DNA of 64,000 nucleotides from Paracoccaceae bacterium (lineage in GTDB: Bacteria > Pseudomonadota > Alphaproteobacteria > Rhodobacterales > Rhodobacteraceae): positions 363,004 to 427,003 of the forward strand of contig JAJEHS010000008.1 of assembly GCA_022823605.1 (NCBI GenBank), given 5' to 3'. Shown here piece after piece: positions 7,416 to 16,076 of this stretch. The position numbers were made by a program, and so were the translations under genes. The notes below the pieces were generated by a model that ran no database searches, was not told where the DNA came from, and worked only from the letters and a program-made list of their open reading frames with translations. The stretch's first letter is position 1. Each line of letters begins with the position of its first letter.

Positions 7416-10400
7416 TTATTTGATTATTAGCCAAGTTATCAATTCAAAATTATTCAAAGGATTTTGCTTAACAGTTTCTGGTAACTTGAAGTTAGGTTCC
7501 ATGCCTGTAATTAAATTATCCTTAAAGGCCTTAATATTTTTGTTTGTAATGTGTTCAATAACCCTATGAAGTAACTGGTTGTACAGTGTCATATCTTTCC
7601 CATAATGCGTAAATTCATCAAAATCATCACATAGTGATTGATGTGCATTTTTTTGGCCAAAAGTATTTTTTTGAAACAAATCAAGAACCTTTTTTGCATT
7701 AGTACATGCTATGTTAATTTTACCCTGCGGATCAATATGTGTTAGATAGTAGGGGTGAATTTGACTTGAGGTTTTTTCGTCAATGTCCTGCTTGGAGTCT
7801 TTTTTCTTCAATACGAAAATTATTCCTTGGGAATTTTGATCTATACTCTCAGCAAGACTAAATGCTCCGAGTGGAATCTCTTCTAGTTCCTTTTTATTTT
7901 TTTCTAAAAAATTTATTAATTCAGCAAAAAAATCATCAAGTGTAAAATCACTAATCACAAGGTTTTCTGATAATTCGTCCAGATCAATGACTTCGTTTCG
8001 TAATTTCTTTAATTGTTCGTCACGAAAAGAATTTTCAGGGTCATTCTCGCTTGGATTCAGGAGATCTTCCCCACTTGCTGTTGCTCCAACAAGAGTCATC
8101 CTTGCCCCAACTCTTGGTGCTAGTTTTAGATAATTATCCATATCTTTGACTGGCCAAAAGTTAATCATTTGTATTGACCGGCTACGGCTTCCAATCCGAT
8201 CAATTCTACCAAATCTTTGAATTATTCTAACAGGATTCCAATGGATGTCATAATTTACTACCATATCGCAATCCTGAAGGTTTTGACCTTCTGAAATACA
8301 ATCAGTGGCAACTAACAAATCAATGTTTAATTCCCTAGCATCATTTCTAGCCTTCGCTTGTGGTGAAAAATTAGTAAGAATAGAATTGAAGTTATTTTCT
8401 CCAACTTGGGTTTTTGTATATTCACCTGAAACAAAAGCCAGATTAATTTTCAATTCTTTGGACAAATCCTCCAGATTATCGTAGAGATATTCTGCTGTAT
8501 CTTTGAATGTTGTGAAAACTAATATCTTACGGTTGGGTTTATCGTCCTGGTTTAAGGGTGGATTGTTTACTTTTTCTTTTATAATCTCTTTCAGTTTAAT
8601 TAGTTTACCATCTCGACTTGGTGTGACAATTTTAACAAGTTCTAATGCTGTTTCTAGGGCATTTCTATCTTTCTGAATATCATTTCGCCAATTATCAAGA
8701 TCTAGTTGATTAAGGTGGTAAGGATGCCTAATATCTTTGTTAACATAGAATTCCTCATCTTCTTCATCGTCATCCGGGGATAAATTCTCTTTAATATCTA
8801 TTGAAATCTTCTTTTCTTCAAAGTTCTCAATTTTATTTAAAAGATCATCAATTTTGTCGATTGTTCGATTTAGTGTTTTTTTGAGTGAGAAAGCAGAACT
8901 TTCAAGTCGCTTCAGAAAGTTTGTTCGAATCATGCCTAGAAGAGCAACTTCACGGTCCATCTGATTGAATTGTAGCCGTTTCTTTTCTTCCTCCAATCGA
9001 TTTTTTTCCTTATCATCAAGCAGGTATTTTGACGGCTGGTAAATTGATAGGGAGAAACAGTTTATTGAACTGGCTAATTCCTCAAAAGAAAAAGCATTTT
9101 TAAAATCTGTATTTGGTGAGAAATTTACTGGTCTATTTACCTTCGGGAATTGGCCTATTTTATCTAATTCATCTTTATAATATTTTTTAATATGCTTTTT
9201 TGACCTAGCAATTGAAATTCCCCCTAACAATTGCAAAAAATCAGCCCCCAATAATTCTAATAATTCAGCTTTATTTCTTTTTTCACCCTCAGTCAGCCCA
9301 TTTTCCCATTCCTTAAATTTCTTTTGAGCTTGTGAGATTAAATTACCAATGTTAGATACACCAAGTTTAGATCTGAAAACCTCATCTCGTCCTTCTGTAG
9401 CTATGTAAATCTGATTTTTAAGGTCATTTAATGATATGTTAACTGGAGTTGCCGAAAGCATCAATACCTTGGTATTAGGTCCGGTTTTTATGACATCTTC
9501 AAGCAATTTAGAGTATCGGGTATTTTTTATTATATTCCCAGTTTCATCGACTAACGGCTTAGTTCCTGTACGAAAATTGTGTGATTCATCAATTACAACA
9601 AGATCATAGTTTCCCCAATTGAAATTACTAAGATCAATACCACCAACAAAACCACTGCTTCGAGTTAGATCTGTATGTGATAAAAGAGTGTAATTTAAGC
9701 GATCATCTAAAAACGGATTGTTGGATTGGTTATTATAAACAGGGTAAATTGCCCAGTTCTCATGAAGTCTTTTTGGACTAAGAACTAATACTCTTTTATT
9801 TTCCAATTCAAAGAATTTGATTACTGCCAATGCAGTGTAAGTTTTTCCCAAACCAACACTATCAGCTAGTATACAACCATTGAGATTTTTCAGGCGTTCA
9901 ATTACACTTTTAACACCTTCTTGTTGGAAGCTATACAATGCTTTCCAAATCTTCGTATCAAGAAAACGAGTATCATGTAAATAATCATCTTCAAACTTTC
10001 GCCTGTCGATCTCATTATAAAACAGCTCAAAGAGAGTTTTGAAATATATCAATTCAGGTGAATAATCTTTTCCTATACGCCTTAGAGCTTTTATTACTTC
10101 TTCTTTAACATCTTTTGTCCACTCTTGATTATTCCACAGTTTATCAAACCATGTTTCTAGATCAGTGTAGATATCAGAATTTATGGTAGCTAAATTTATT
10201 TCCACATTTGGGTGATCAGTACCACCCAATCCTCTTCGAGTAAAATTTGAACTTCCAACTATGGCTGAATTGTGATTGGGATTATAAGAAAGATACATCT
10301 TCCCGTGTAAAAAATTGGGTTTGTTGATGGATTTTATTTGAACCTTGTCTTTTTCCACCCAATTTTCACAATTACGAGCAATATTCCTTTGGTGAAGAAT

Positions 10401-10676
10401 ATGATTAAGTGAAAGACCTTCTTCTGAAAGATTAAAAGTCTTTTCATCTTTTTGCCCTGGATCTACATCTCCAACAAAGCTTGGGTTACCAAATAAAAAC
10501 CTTACATCATTCAATTGTTCCAATTCTTTTTGGAGTAATTGAAATCCGTATATGCTAAAGTATGCAGAGACTAATCGAAACGTTTCAGCATTTGGTAAGT
10601 TTTTACGGAGGTAATCAGCTACTTTGATACCTTCATAGTTATCCAAAATGAATTGTTTATTAGTGATTTCTGTCAT
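7416..10676 (-). CDS. PLD-nuclease/SNF2-type helicase of restriction module
   Basis: This 1086-residue protein has two parts. The N-terminal phospholipase-D-like domain carries LHGKMYL (H124, K126) and VGSSNFTRRG (about 140-149). The Asp of a classical HxKx4D motif is replaced, as often happens in helicase-linked PLD domains. A superfamily 2 helicase follows: Walker A DSVGLGKTYT (272-281), DEAH-like box VVIDESHNF (360-368), motif III MLSATP, then the C-terminal lobe with VFTTFKDTAEYLYDNL, ATDCISEGQNLQ and QRFGRIDRIGSRS. The likely job is DNA translocation coupled to cleavage of unmodified DNA, with the downstream methylase as partner. The upstream neighbour ilvD is core metabolism, so this gene marks the right end of the island. 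No clear ribosome-binding site is seen before ATG 10676. Confidence 0.87.
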   Translation of the reverse strand: MTEITNKQFILDNYEGIKVADYLRKNLPNAETFRLVSAYFSIYGFQLLQKELEQLNDVRFLFGNPSFVGDVDPGQKDEKTFNLSEEGLSLNHILHQRNIARNCENWVEKDKVQIKSINKPNFLHGKMYLSYNPNHNSAIVGSSNFTRRGLGGTDHPNVEINLATINSDIYTDLETWFDKLWNNQEWTKDVKEEVIKALRRIGKDYSPELIYFKTLFELFYNEIDRRKFEDDYLHDTRFLDTKIWKALYSFQQEGVKSVIERLKNLNGCILADSVGLGKTYTALAVIKFFELENKRVLVLSPKRLHENWAIYPVYNNQSNNPFLDDRLNYTLLSHTDLTRSSGFVGGIDLSNFNWGNYDLVVIDESHNFRTGTKPLVDETGNIIKNTRYSKLLEDVIKTGPNTKVLMLSATPVNISLNDLKNQIYIATEGRDEVFRSKLGVSNIGNLISQAQKKFKEWENGLTEGEKRNKAELLELLGADFLQLLGGISIARSKKHIKKYYKDELDKIGQFPKVNRPVNFSPNTDFKNAFSFEELASSINCFSLSIYQPSKYLLDDKEKNRLEEEKKRLQFNQMDREVALLGMIRTNFLKRLESSAFSLKKTLNRTIDKIDDLLNKIENFEEKKISIDIKENLSPDDDEEDEEFYVNKDIRHPYHLNQLDLDNWRNDIQKDRNALETALELVKIVTPSRDGKLIKLKEIIKEKVNNPPLNQDDKPNRKILVFTTFKDTAEYLYDNLEDLSKELKINLAFVSGEYTKTQVGENNFNSILTNFSPQAKARNDARELNIDLLVATDCISEGQNLQDCDMVVNYDIHWNPVRIIQRFGRIDRIGSRSRSIQMINFWPVKDMDNYLKLAPRVGARMTLVGATASGEDLLNPSENDPENSFRDEQLKKLRNEVIDLDELSENLVISDFTLDDFFAELINFLEKNKKELEEIPLGAFSLAESIDQNSQGIIFVLKKKDSKQDIDEKTSSQIHPYYLTHIDPQGKINIACTNAKKVLDLFQKNTFGQKNAHQSLCDDFDEFTHYGKDMTLYNQLLHRVIEHITNKNIKAFKDNLITGMEPNFKLPETVKQNPLNNFELITWLIIK

Positions 10677-10745
10677 AAGTTTGTATTAATTCAGTTTAGT
10701 TCTCAGTGAAAACCCTGTTGGGTAAAATTTTTTTTGGGAATTAAA

Positions 10746-12470
10746 TTACAAGTCCATGTAGACATGGGATTCCGCTTTCCCACCCGGTTGGGTAACTGCA
10801 CCTTCCCTTGTAGGGCCGACAAGCTGGGCATACTTCCAAAGGGCACCTGAACTGTAGTAGGTTTTTCTGGGACCTTTCCATTCAGTCTTGCGTTGAGCCA
10901 ATTCCTCCTCAGAGAGATCGACTTCAAGCGTTCCCTTGAGGGCATCAATGGTAATGATGTCGCCATCCTTGAGAAGAGCAATGGGACCACCATGGGCGGA
11001 TTCGGGTCCGATATGACCGACACAGAATCCCCTCGTGGCACCAGAAAACCTGCCATCGGTAATCAAGGCCACTTTCTTGCCCATTCCCTGACCGGAAAGG
11101 GCTGCAGTCGTTGAGAGCATTTCCCGCATCCCGGGGCCTCCAGCTGGTCCTTCATTACGAATGACGATGACTTCACCTTCCTTGTAAGCTCTCTGCTTTA
11201 CCGCTTCAAAGGCATCTTCCTCACATTCAAATACATTGGCTGGACCCGAGAACACGATCTGCTCCTTTTCCATGCCGGCGATTTTGACGATGGCTCCATC
11301 GGGTGCGAGATTGCCCCTGAGACCAACTACACCACCAGTCTCTGACAGCGGAGTTGCTGCCGGGTATATCACACGACCATCGGCTTCCCTTTCAACCAGG
11401 TCAAGTTCTTCCCCAACGGTTTTGCCAGATACCACAATGCAATCCTCGTGGATAAGGCCGACCTTGCGGAGCTCCTTCATGACAACCGGAACACCACCAG
11501 CTTCATAGAGGTCCTTGGCAACGTACTTGCCACCTGGTTTCATGTCCACGAAATAAGGTGTACTCTTGAAAATATCACAGACATCCAGCAGATCAAAGTC
11601 GATACCGGCTTCATTGGCGATGGCTGGCAAGTGAAGTCCCGCGTTGGTGGAACCTCCTGTACAAGCGACAACCCTGGCGGCATTTTCCAGTGATTTGCGG
11701 GTTACAACATCCCTGGCACGTATATTGGCTTCCAAAAGCCCCATTACGGCACGACCAGAAGCTTCACAGAATTGATCCCGGCTTTCATATGGAGCTGGTG
11801 CACCCGACGAATTGAACAATGCAAGACCAACTGCTTCCGAAACACAAGCCATGGTATTTGCGGTAAACTGGCCTCCACAGGCACCTGCCGAGGGACAGGC
11901 AACCCGTTCCAGAATGGCAAGTTCTGCATCAGACATGTTACCTGCCTGGTGTCTGCCCACGGCTTCAAACACATCCTGAACTGTGACATCCTTACCATCG
12001 AGTCGACCTGGTAAAATGGATCCACCATAGACAAAGACTGATGGGCAATTTAGCCGAACCATGGCCATCATCATGCCCGGAAGGGATTTGTCACAACCAG
12101 CCAAACCGACAATTGCATCATAGCAGTGCCCTCTCATGGTCAATTCGACTGTATCAGCTATCGCCTCCCTGGAAGCAAGCGATGATCGCATTCCCTCATG
12201 TCCCATGGCTATACCATCGGTAACGGTTATGGTGGTAAATTCCCTTGGGGTACCCATGGCTGATTTCACGCCCAGCTTGACAGCCTGGGCTTGTCTGTTG
12301 AGGGCAATGTTACAAGGTGCTGCTTCGTTCCAACACGTTGCCACGCCAACGAAAGGCTGATCTATTTCATGCTCGGTCATACCCATTGCATAATAATAGG
12401 ATCGATGAGGGGCTCTTGCTGGACCTTGGCTTACATGGCGACTTGGTAGGTTCTGTTTCTTATCGGACAT
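10746..12470 (-). CDS. ilvD: Dihydroxy-acid dehydratase
   Basis: This 574-residue protein catalyses dehydration of 2,3-dihydroxy-3-methylbutanoate and its homologue, the third common step of valine and isoleucine synthesis. Family cysteines for the Fe-S cluster appear in [11 protein letters not shown] (about residues 44-54), [10 protein letters not shown] (about 124-133) and [15 protein letters not shown]. The C-terminal region [18 protein letters not shown] is also typical. Length is normal for the family. The gene is monocistronic on the minus strand: the island helicase begins 69 bp downstream of its stop and the phosphodiesterase lies 118 bp upstream. Base composition returns here to the GC of the rest of the window. 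Confidence 0.96.
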   Translation of the reverse strand: MSDKKQNLPSRHVSQGPARAPHRSYYYAMGMTEHEIDQPFVGVATCWNEAAPCNIALNRQAQAVKLGVKSAMGTPREFTTITVTDGIAMGHEGMRSSLASREAIADTVELTMRGHCYDAIVGLAGCDKSLPGMMMAMVRLNCPSVFVYGGSILPGRLDGKDVTVQDVFEAVGRHQAGNMSDAELAILERVACPSAGACGGQFTANTMACVSEAVGLALFNSSGAPAPYESRDQFCEASGRAVMGLLEANIRARDVVTRKSLENAARVVACTGGSTNAGLHLPAIANEAGIDFDLLDVCDIFKSTPYFVDMKPGGKYVAKDLYEAGGVPVVMKELRKVGLIHEDCIVVSGKTVGEELDLVEREADGRVIYPAATPLSETGGVVGLRGNLAPDGAIVKIAGMEKEQIVFSGPANVFECEEDAFEAVKQRAYKEGEVIVIRNEGPAGGPGMREMLSTTAALSGQGMGKKVALITDGRFSGATRGFCVGHIGPESAHGGPIALLKDGDIITIDALKGTLEVDLSEEELAQRKTEWKGPRKTYYSSGALWKYAQLVGPTREGAVTQPGGKAESHVYMDL

Positions 12471-12588
12471 TGTTTTTCCTTCTGGATAAAGGGAATTGAG
12501 AGATGGGTGATGACCCCAAAAATAATGTTGGTTTGTTTAGAAACTAAATAAAGTTGGGTAATTAACGAATTAGATTGGAAATTTGAAG

Positions 12589-13350
12589 TTAATCCCGCCA
12601 AATTCCACGTTTCTGGAAAAACTTTTTCATCAATTCAGCTTCATCACTCATGATGGCATCAATACCCAAATCAAGAAGTTTACCCATGGTTTCAATATCA
12701 TTAATGGTCCAGGCCTGAACCGGGAAACCATACGAATGGGCCTTGTTGATAAAACTTCGATCAAGGATGCGAACACCCCTGTCCCGCAAGGGAGCCTGCA
12801 CACAATTGGCTCCATAACCACCAAGGGGAATGCCCCAACTGCTGAATCGCAGACGAAAGACTTCCCGAGGACCCATGGAGGTACATAATTTGGAACCGGC
12901 CTCATTGCGAATCCAGGCCAATCTCCGGTCCGAAAACGATCCCACACAGACCCGATCCCAGGCATCATTTGCAACAAGAACATCATAAAGGGGCTTGGTC
13001 GCACTGTCTTCCTTGGGATCAATGATAAACCTGATATCCGGCCAGCTTGACAGAACTTCTTCAAATAGAGGGATAGGCTCCTTGCCCTTGACCTTTATTT
13101 TTTTCAGATCGTCCCATTTCATGGTGTCAATCCTGCCATCAACCGAAGCCACCCGATTAAGATCGGGATCGTGAAACGCAACAAGTCTGCCATCGGCTGT
13201 TGCATGAACATCGGTCTCCAGACACTTGTACCCCAAATCCACCGCAGCAGAAAATGCGGCCATGGTATTTTCCGGATAGTGGGCCGAATATCCTCGATGT
13301 GCAATGGGAAGCGGCAGGGGATAACTCGGATGGTGTAGAAATGAATGCAT
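12589..13350 (-). CDS. Glycerophosphodiester phosphodiesterase
   Basis: A 253-residue GDPD-family TIM barrel that would hydrolyse glycerophosphodiesters to an alcohol and glycerol-3-phosphate. Metal and catalytic residues are seen in IAHRGYSAHYPENT (HRG and E-N), LETDVHATADG (E-x-D) and VAFHDPDLNR (HD). The C-terminal part VQAWTINDIETM matches the conserved W-T-x-N-D motif. No signal peptide is present, so the enzyme is cytoplasmic and presumably serves phospholipid turnover. It is divergent from accD, 85 bp away. Confidence 0.92.
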   Translation of the reverse strand: MHSFLHHPSYPLPLPIAHRGYSAHYPENTMAAFSAAVDLGYKCLETDVHATADGRLVAFHDPDLNRVASVDGRIDTMKWDDLKKIKVKGKEPIPLFEEVLSSWPDIRFIIDPKEDSATKPLYDVLVANDAWDRVCVGSFSDRRLAWIRNEAGSKLCTSMGPREVFRLRFSSWGIPLGGYGANCVQAPLRDRGVRILDRSFINKAHSYGFPVQAWTINDIETMGKLLDLGIDAIMSDEAELMKKFFQKRGIWRD

Positions 13351-13435
13351 TACAAATATATTTTATTGGTTGGACTGTTGGTGTAATGGTACTATTTTCG
13401 CAAATGAAAGAAATGCAAACAAATTCTGGAGAATT

Positions 13436-14353
13436 ATGAACTGGATTTCCAATTATGTTCGACCCAAGCTGAAGTCCATGCTTGATCGCAAGGATGTTCC
13501 GGACAATCTATGGACAACTTGCGGCAGTTGTGGGGTCATGATCAATCACCGGACCATGATTCGATCCATGAATGTATGCCCTGATTGTGACCATCACATG
13601 ACCATCAGCCCCCGACAAAGGTTCGACACGCTTTTTGATGACCGGATTTACAAACTTCTGGAAATTGAATCGCCCAAGGAAGATCCACTGTCTTTCAGGG
13701 ATACCAAAAAATATACCGACCGCTTGAGGTCATCCCAGAAAGTCACCGAGGAAAAGGATGCCATGCTTGTGGCCGAAGGCAATATCGGAAAATTGAAGAC
13801 CATCGTGGCAGCCCAGGATTTCGAGTTCATGGCAGGATCAATGGGCATGTATGTGGGTAATGCCATTCTGGCTGCTTGTGAAAGATGCTTGAAGATCAAG
13901 GCACCCTTGGTGTTGTTTGCCACGGCTGGAGGTGCCCGGATGCAGGAAGGAATTCTCAGCCTAATGCAAATGCCTCGTTCAACCGTGGGAATCAAACAAC
14001 TTGCCGATGCCGGATTGCCTTACATAGTGGTTTTGACCAACCCGACCACCGGTGGGGTTACAGCATCCTACGCCATGTTGGGTGATATTCATATTGCTGA
14101 ACCGAAGGCCCTGATAGGATTTGCCGGACCACGGGTGATCGAGCAAACCATCAAGGAAAAGTTGCCCGAAGGCTTCCAGCGTTCCGAATACCTGCTGGAA
14201 AAGGGGATGCTTGACATGGTGGTCCATAGGAAGAATATGCGGGAAACGATCATGGTTTTGACCAGACTGCTCATGAAAAAACCACCGGCAATCAGAGGTG
14301 AAATTACCTTTGAGAAGAATTCCGATCAAAAGCAATCTTCCCAAACGGACTAA
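13436..14353 (+). CDS. accD: Acetyl-CoA carboxylase carboxyltransferase subunit beta
   Basis: This is the beta subunit of the carboxyltransferase that makes malonyl-CoA for fatty acid synthesis, 305 residues. The N-terminal zinc ribbon CGSC...CPDC is followed by the crotonase-like carboxyltransferase domain (FATAGGARMQEG, NPTTGGVTASYA, GFAGPRVIEQT). I start at ATG 13436 (MNWISNYVRPK), because alphaproteobacterial AccD proteins begin this way and a GGAG box lies just upstream. A longer frame from 13370 is unlikely. folC follows 52 bp downstream, a pairing common in proteobacteria. Confidence 0.96.
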   Translation: MNWISNYVRPKLKSMLDRKDVPDNLWTTCGSCGVMINHRTMIRSMNVCPDCDHHMTISPRQRFDTLFDDRIYKLLEIESPKEDPLSFRDTKKYTDRLRSSQKVTEEKDAMLVAEGNIGKLKTIVAAQDFEFMAGSMGMYVGNAILAACERCLKIKAPLVLFATAGGARMQEGILSLMQMPRSTVGIKQLADAGLPYIVVLTNPTTGGVTASYAMLGDIHIAEPKALIGFAGPRVIEQTIKEKLPEGFQRSEYLLEKGMLDMVVHRKNMRETIMVLTRLLMKKPPAIRGEITFEKNSDQKQSSQTD

Positions 14354-14405
14354 GACAACCTAAATTATTTTCACCATCCTGCCTGGTACCCTGGGAGAGT
14401 TTCTC

Positions 14406-15680
14406 GTGACTGCATCGACATCCACTGAAATCCTGCATCGGTTGAAATCGCTATACCCGAAAAGCATTGATCTCACTCTCAACAGACCTAAAAGGCTACT
14501 GGCCGAACTGAAGCATCCGGAACGACAACTTCCCCCAGTCATTCATTTTGCTGGAACCAATGGCAAGGGATCAACCCTGGCCATGGTAAGGGCAGGGCTG
14601 GAAGCCGCAGGACAGAGAGTTCACAGTTATATCTCTCCCCACCTGACCAAGTTCAATGAAAGGATAACCCTGGCTGGTTCCATTATTGAGGAAGACGCCC
14701 TGGTTGATGTTCTGCTGGAATGCGAGGCAGTCAATCGGAAACTGCCGATTTCTCTTTTTGAAATCACGACGGCTGCGGCATTTCTGGCCTTTTCACGGAC
14801 CAATGCCGATTACCTGCTTTTGGAAGTGGGGCTGGGCGGCAGGCTGGATGCGACAAATGTTGTCGATCAACCCGAACTGACGGTCATTACACCTATTTCA
14901 ATTGATCATGAGCAGTATCTGGGAGATACGCTGACAAAGATTGCCTTCGAAAAGGCCGGTATCCTGAAACAAGGCATACCTTCGGTCATTTCCCGTCAAG
15001 AACCGGAAGTCCTTGAGGTAATTGAAAATGTTGCCAAAAGCAGAAACACCCCCCTGCTGATACAGGACAGGGATTGGTTCGTCAAGGCCGATGCAAACCA
15101 ACTGGTCTATACCGATGCTGGTGGTGACATGATCCTGCCAAAACCCAATCTGGTTGGCGAACACCAGACCATCAATGCCGGTACGGCAATTACCGTTCTG
15201 CGATATCTTGGATTCAGGGAACCCGAAATCAGGCAAGCCTTGCTCAAGGCCCGATGGCCTGGCCGCATGCAGCGCTTGCAGACCGGCCCCCTGATTGATA
15301 ATGCCAACGGATCGGAAGTCTGGCTCGATGGTGGTCATAATCCGGCAGCCGGACAGGCCCTGACGATGACCCTGAACAAACTGCCTTCCAAAAAGACACG
15401 GCTGGTGTGTGGAATGTTGGAAACCAAGGATTCAAGGGGCTTTCTCAGAAACCTACGCCCAGCCGCCGATGAACTTTACGGTATTGAGATTCCCGGGGAG
15501 GAGTCGTCTCTGTCCGCCGACAGTATTGCTTCGGTCGCAAGGGAAGTCGGTTTTGAAACCTTTACCTCGGAAAGTCCCCTGACCGCAGTCAAGACGATAT
15601 CGTCCAGTGATCCCAATTCCCGGATACTGGTCTGTGGATCCCTGTATCTCGCCGGTCTGGTACTCAAGGAGAACTTTTGA
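14406..15680 (+). CDS. folC: Bifunctional folylpolyglutamate/dihydrofolate synthase
   Basis: A 424-residue Mur-ligase-family enzyme that adds glutamate to folates and dihydropteroate. The ATP loop is FAGTNGKGSTLAM (about 48-60). YISPHLTKFNERI and LEVGLGGRLDATNV are the family substrate and metal motifs, and DGGHNPAAGQAL marks the C-terminal domain. The start is GTG at 14406 preceded by GGGAGAG. It is co-directional with accD and convergent with trxA, ending 40 bp from it. Confidence 0.94.
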   Translation: MTASTSTEILHRLKSLYPKSIDLTLNRPKRLLAELKHPERQLPPVIHFAGTNGKGSTLAMVRAGLEAAGQRVHSYISPHLTKFNERITLAGSIIEEDALVDVLLECEAVNRKLPISLFEITTAAAFLAFSRTNADYLLLEVGLGGRLDATNVVDQPELTVITPISIDHEQYLGDTLTKIAFEKAGILKQGIPSVISRQEPEVLEVIENVAKSRNTPLLIQDRDWFVKADANQLVYTDAGGDMILPKPNLVGEHQTINAGTAITVLRYLGFREPEIRQALLKARWPGRMQRLQTGPLIDNANGSEVWLDGGHNPAAGQALTMTLNKLPSKKTRLVCGMLETKDSRGFLRNLRPAADELYGIEIPGEESSLSADSIASVAREVGFETFTSESPLTAVKTISSSDPNSRILVCGSLYLAGLVLKENF

Positions 15681-15720
15681 GTCGGCAAATCACTGCCAAC
15701 TTGTGCTGGTGCAACCCGAA

Positions 15721-16047
15721 TCAGTCCTCGATGGAACTATCAATCCACTTTTTGATGGCTGGTTTGGGAAGTGCGCCGGTCAAATTGCCGACAACCTCAC
15801 CACCCTTGAATATGAACAGTGCAGGAATACCCCTCACACCAAGTCTTGATGGAATGTCCATATTTTCCTCGATATCAACCTTGGCAATTGTCAGGCTGCC
15901 ATTGTACTCCGCTGCCAATTCCTCCAGAACAGGACCAATTTGACGACAGGGTCCACACCATTCAGCCCAAAAATCCACCAGGACGGGGTTTGGAGCATTG
16001 ATTACATCGGCTTCAAAAGATTCGTCTGTTACGTGGATTACACTCAT
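15721..16047 (-). CDS. trxA: Thioredoxin
   Basis: A 108-residue cytoplasmic thioredoxin with the active site WAEWCGPCRQ, the cis-Pro segment GVRGIPALFIF and C-terminal helix. It is a general disulfide reductant. It is the last gene of the minus-strand run tsaE-amgK-murU-addB-addA-trxA, 29 bp after addA, an arrangement common in alphaproteobacteria. FeS-free and unremarkable in length. Confidence 0.96.
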   Translation of the reverse strand: MSVIHVTDESFEADVINAPNPVLVDFWAEWCGPCRQIGPVLEELAAEYNGSLTIAKVDIEENMDIPSRLGVRGIPALFIFKGGEVVGNLTGALPKPAIKKWIDSSIED

Positions 16048-16076
16048 TTTTCCTCCGGAATTTCGGGTAGTTAAAT

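Noticed and set aside
3836..10676. Naming the module BREX or DISARM
   Set aside because: No pglZ, brxC or DUF1998 drmB gene is present. Only the methylase and helicase/PLD components resemble parts of those systems.
10703..12470. Several open frames opposite or within ilvD
   Set aside because: They lie in other frames of a well-conserved gene and show no family features.
13370..13435. N-terminal extension of accD
   Set aside because: It lacks a ribosome-binding site and family similarity, while ATG 13436 has both.
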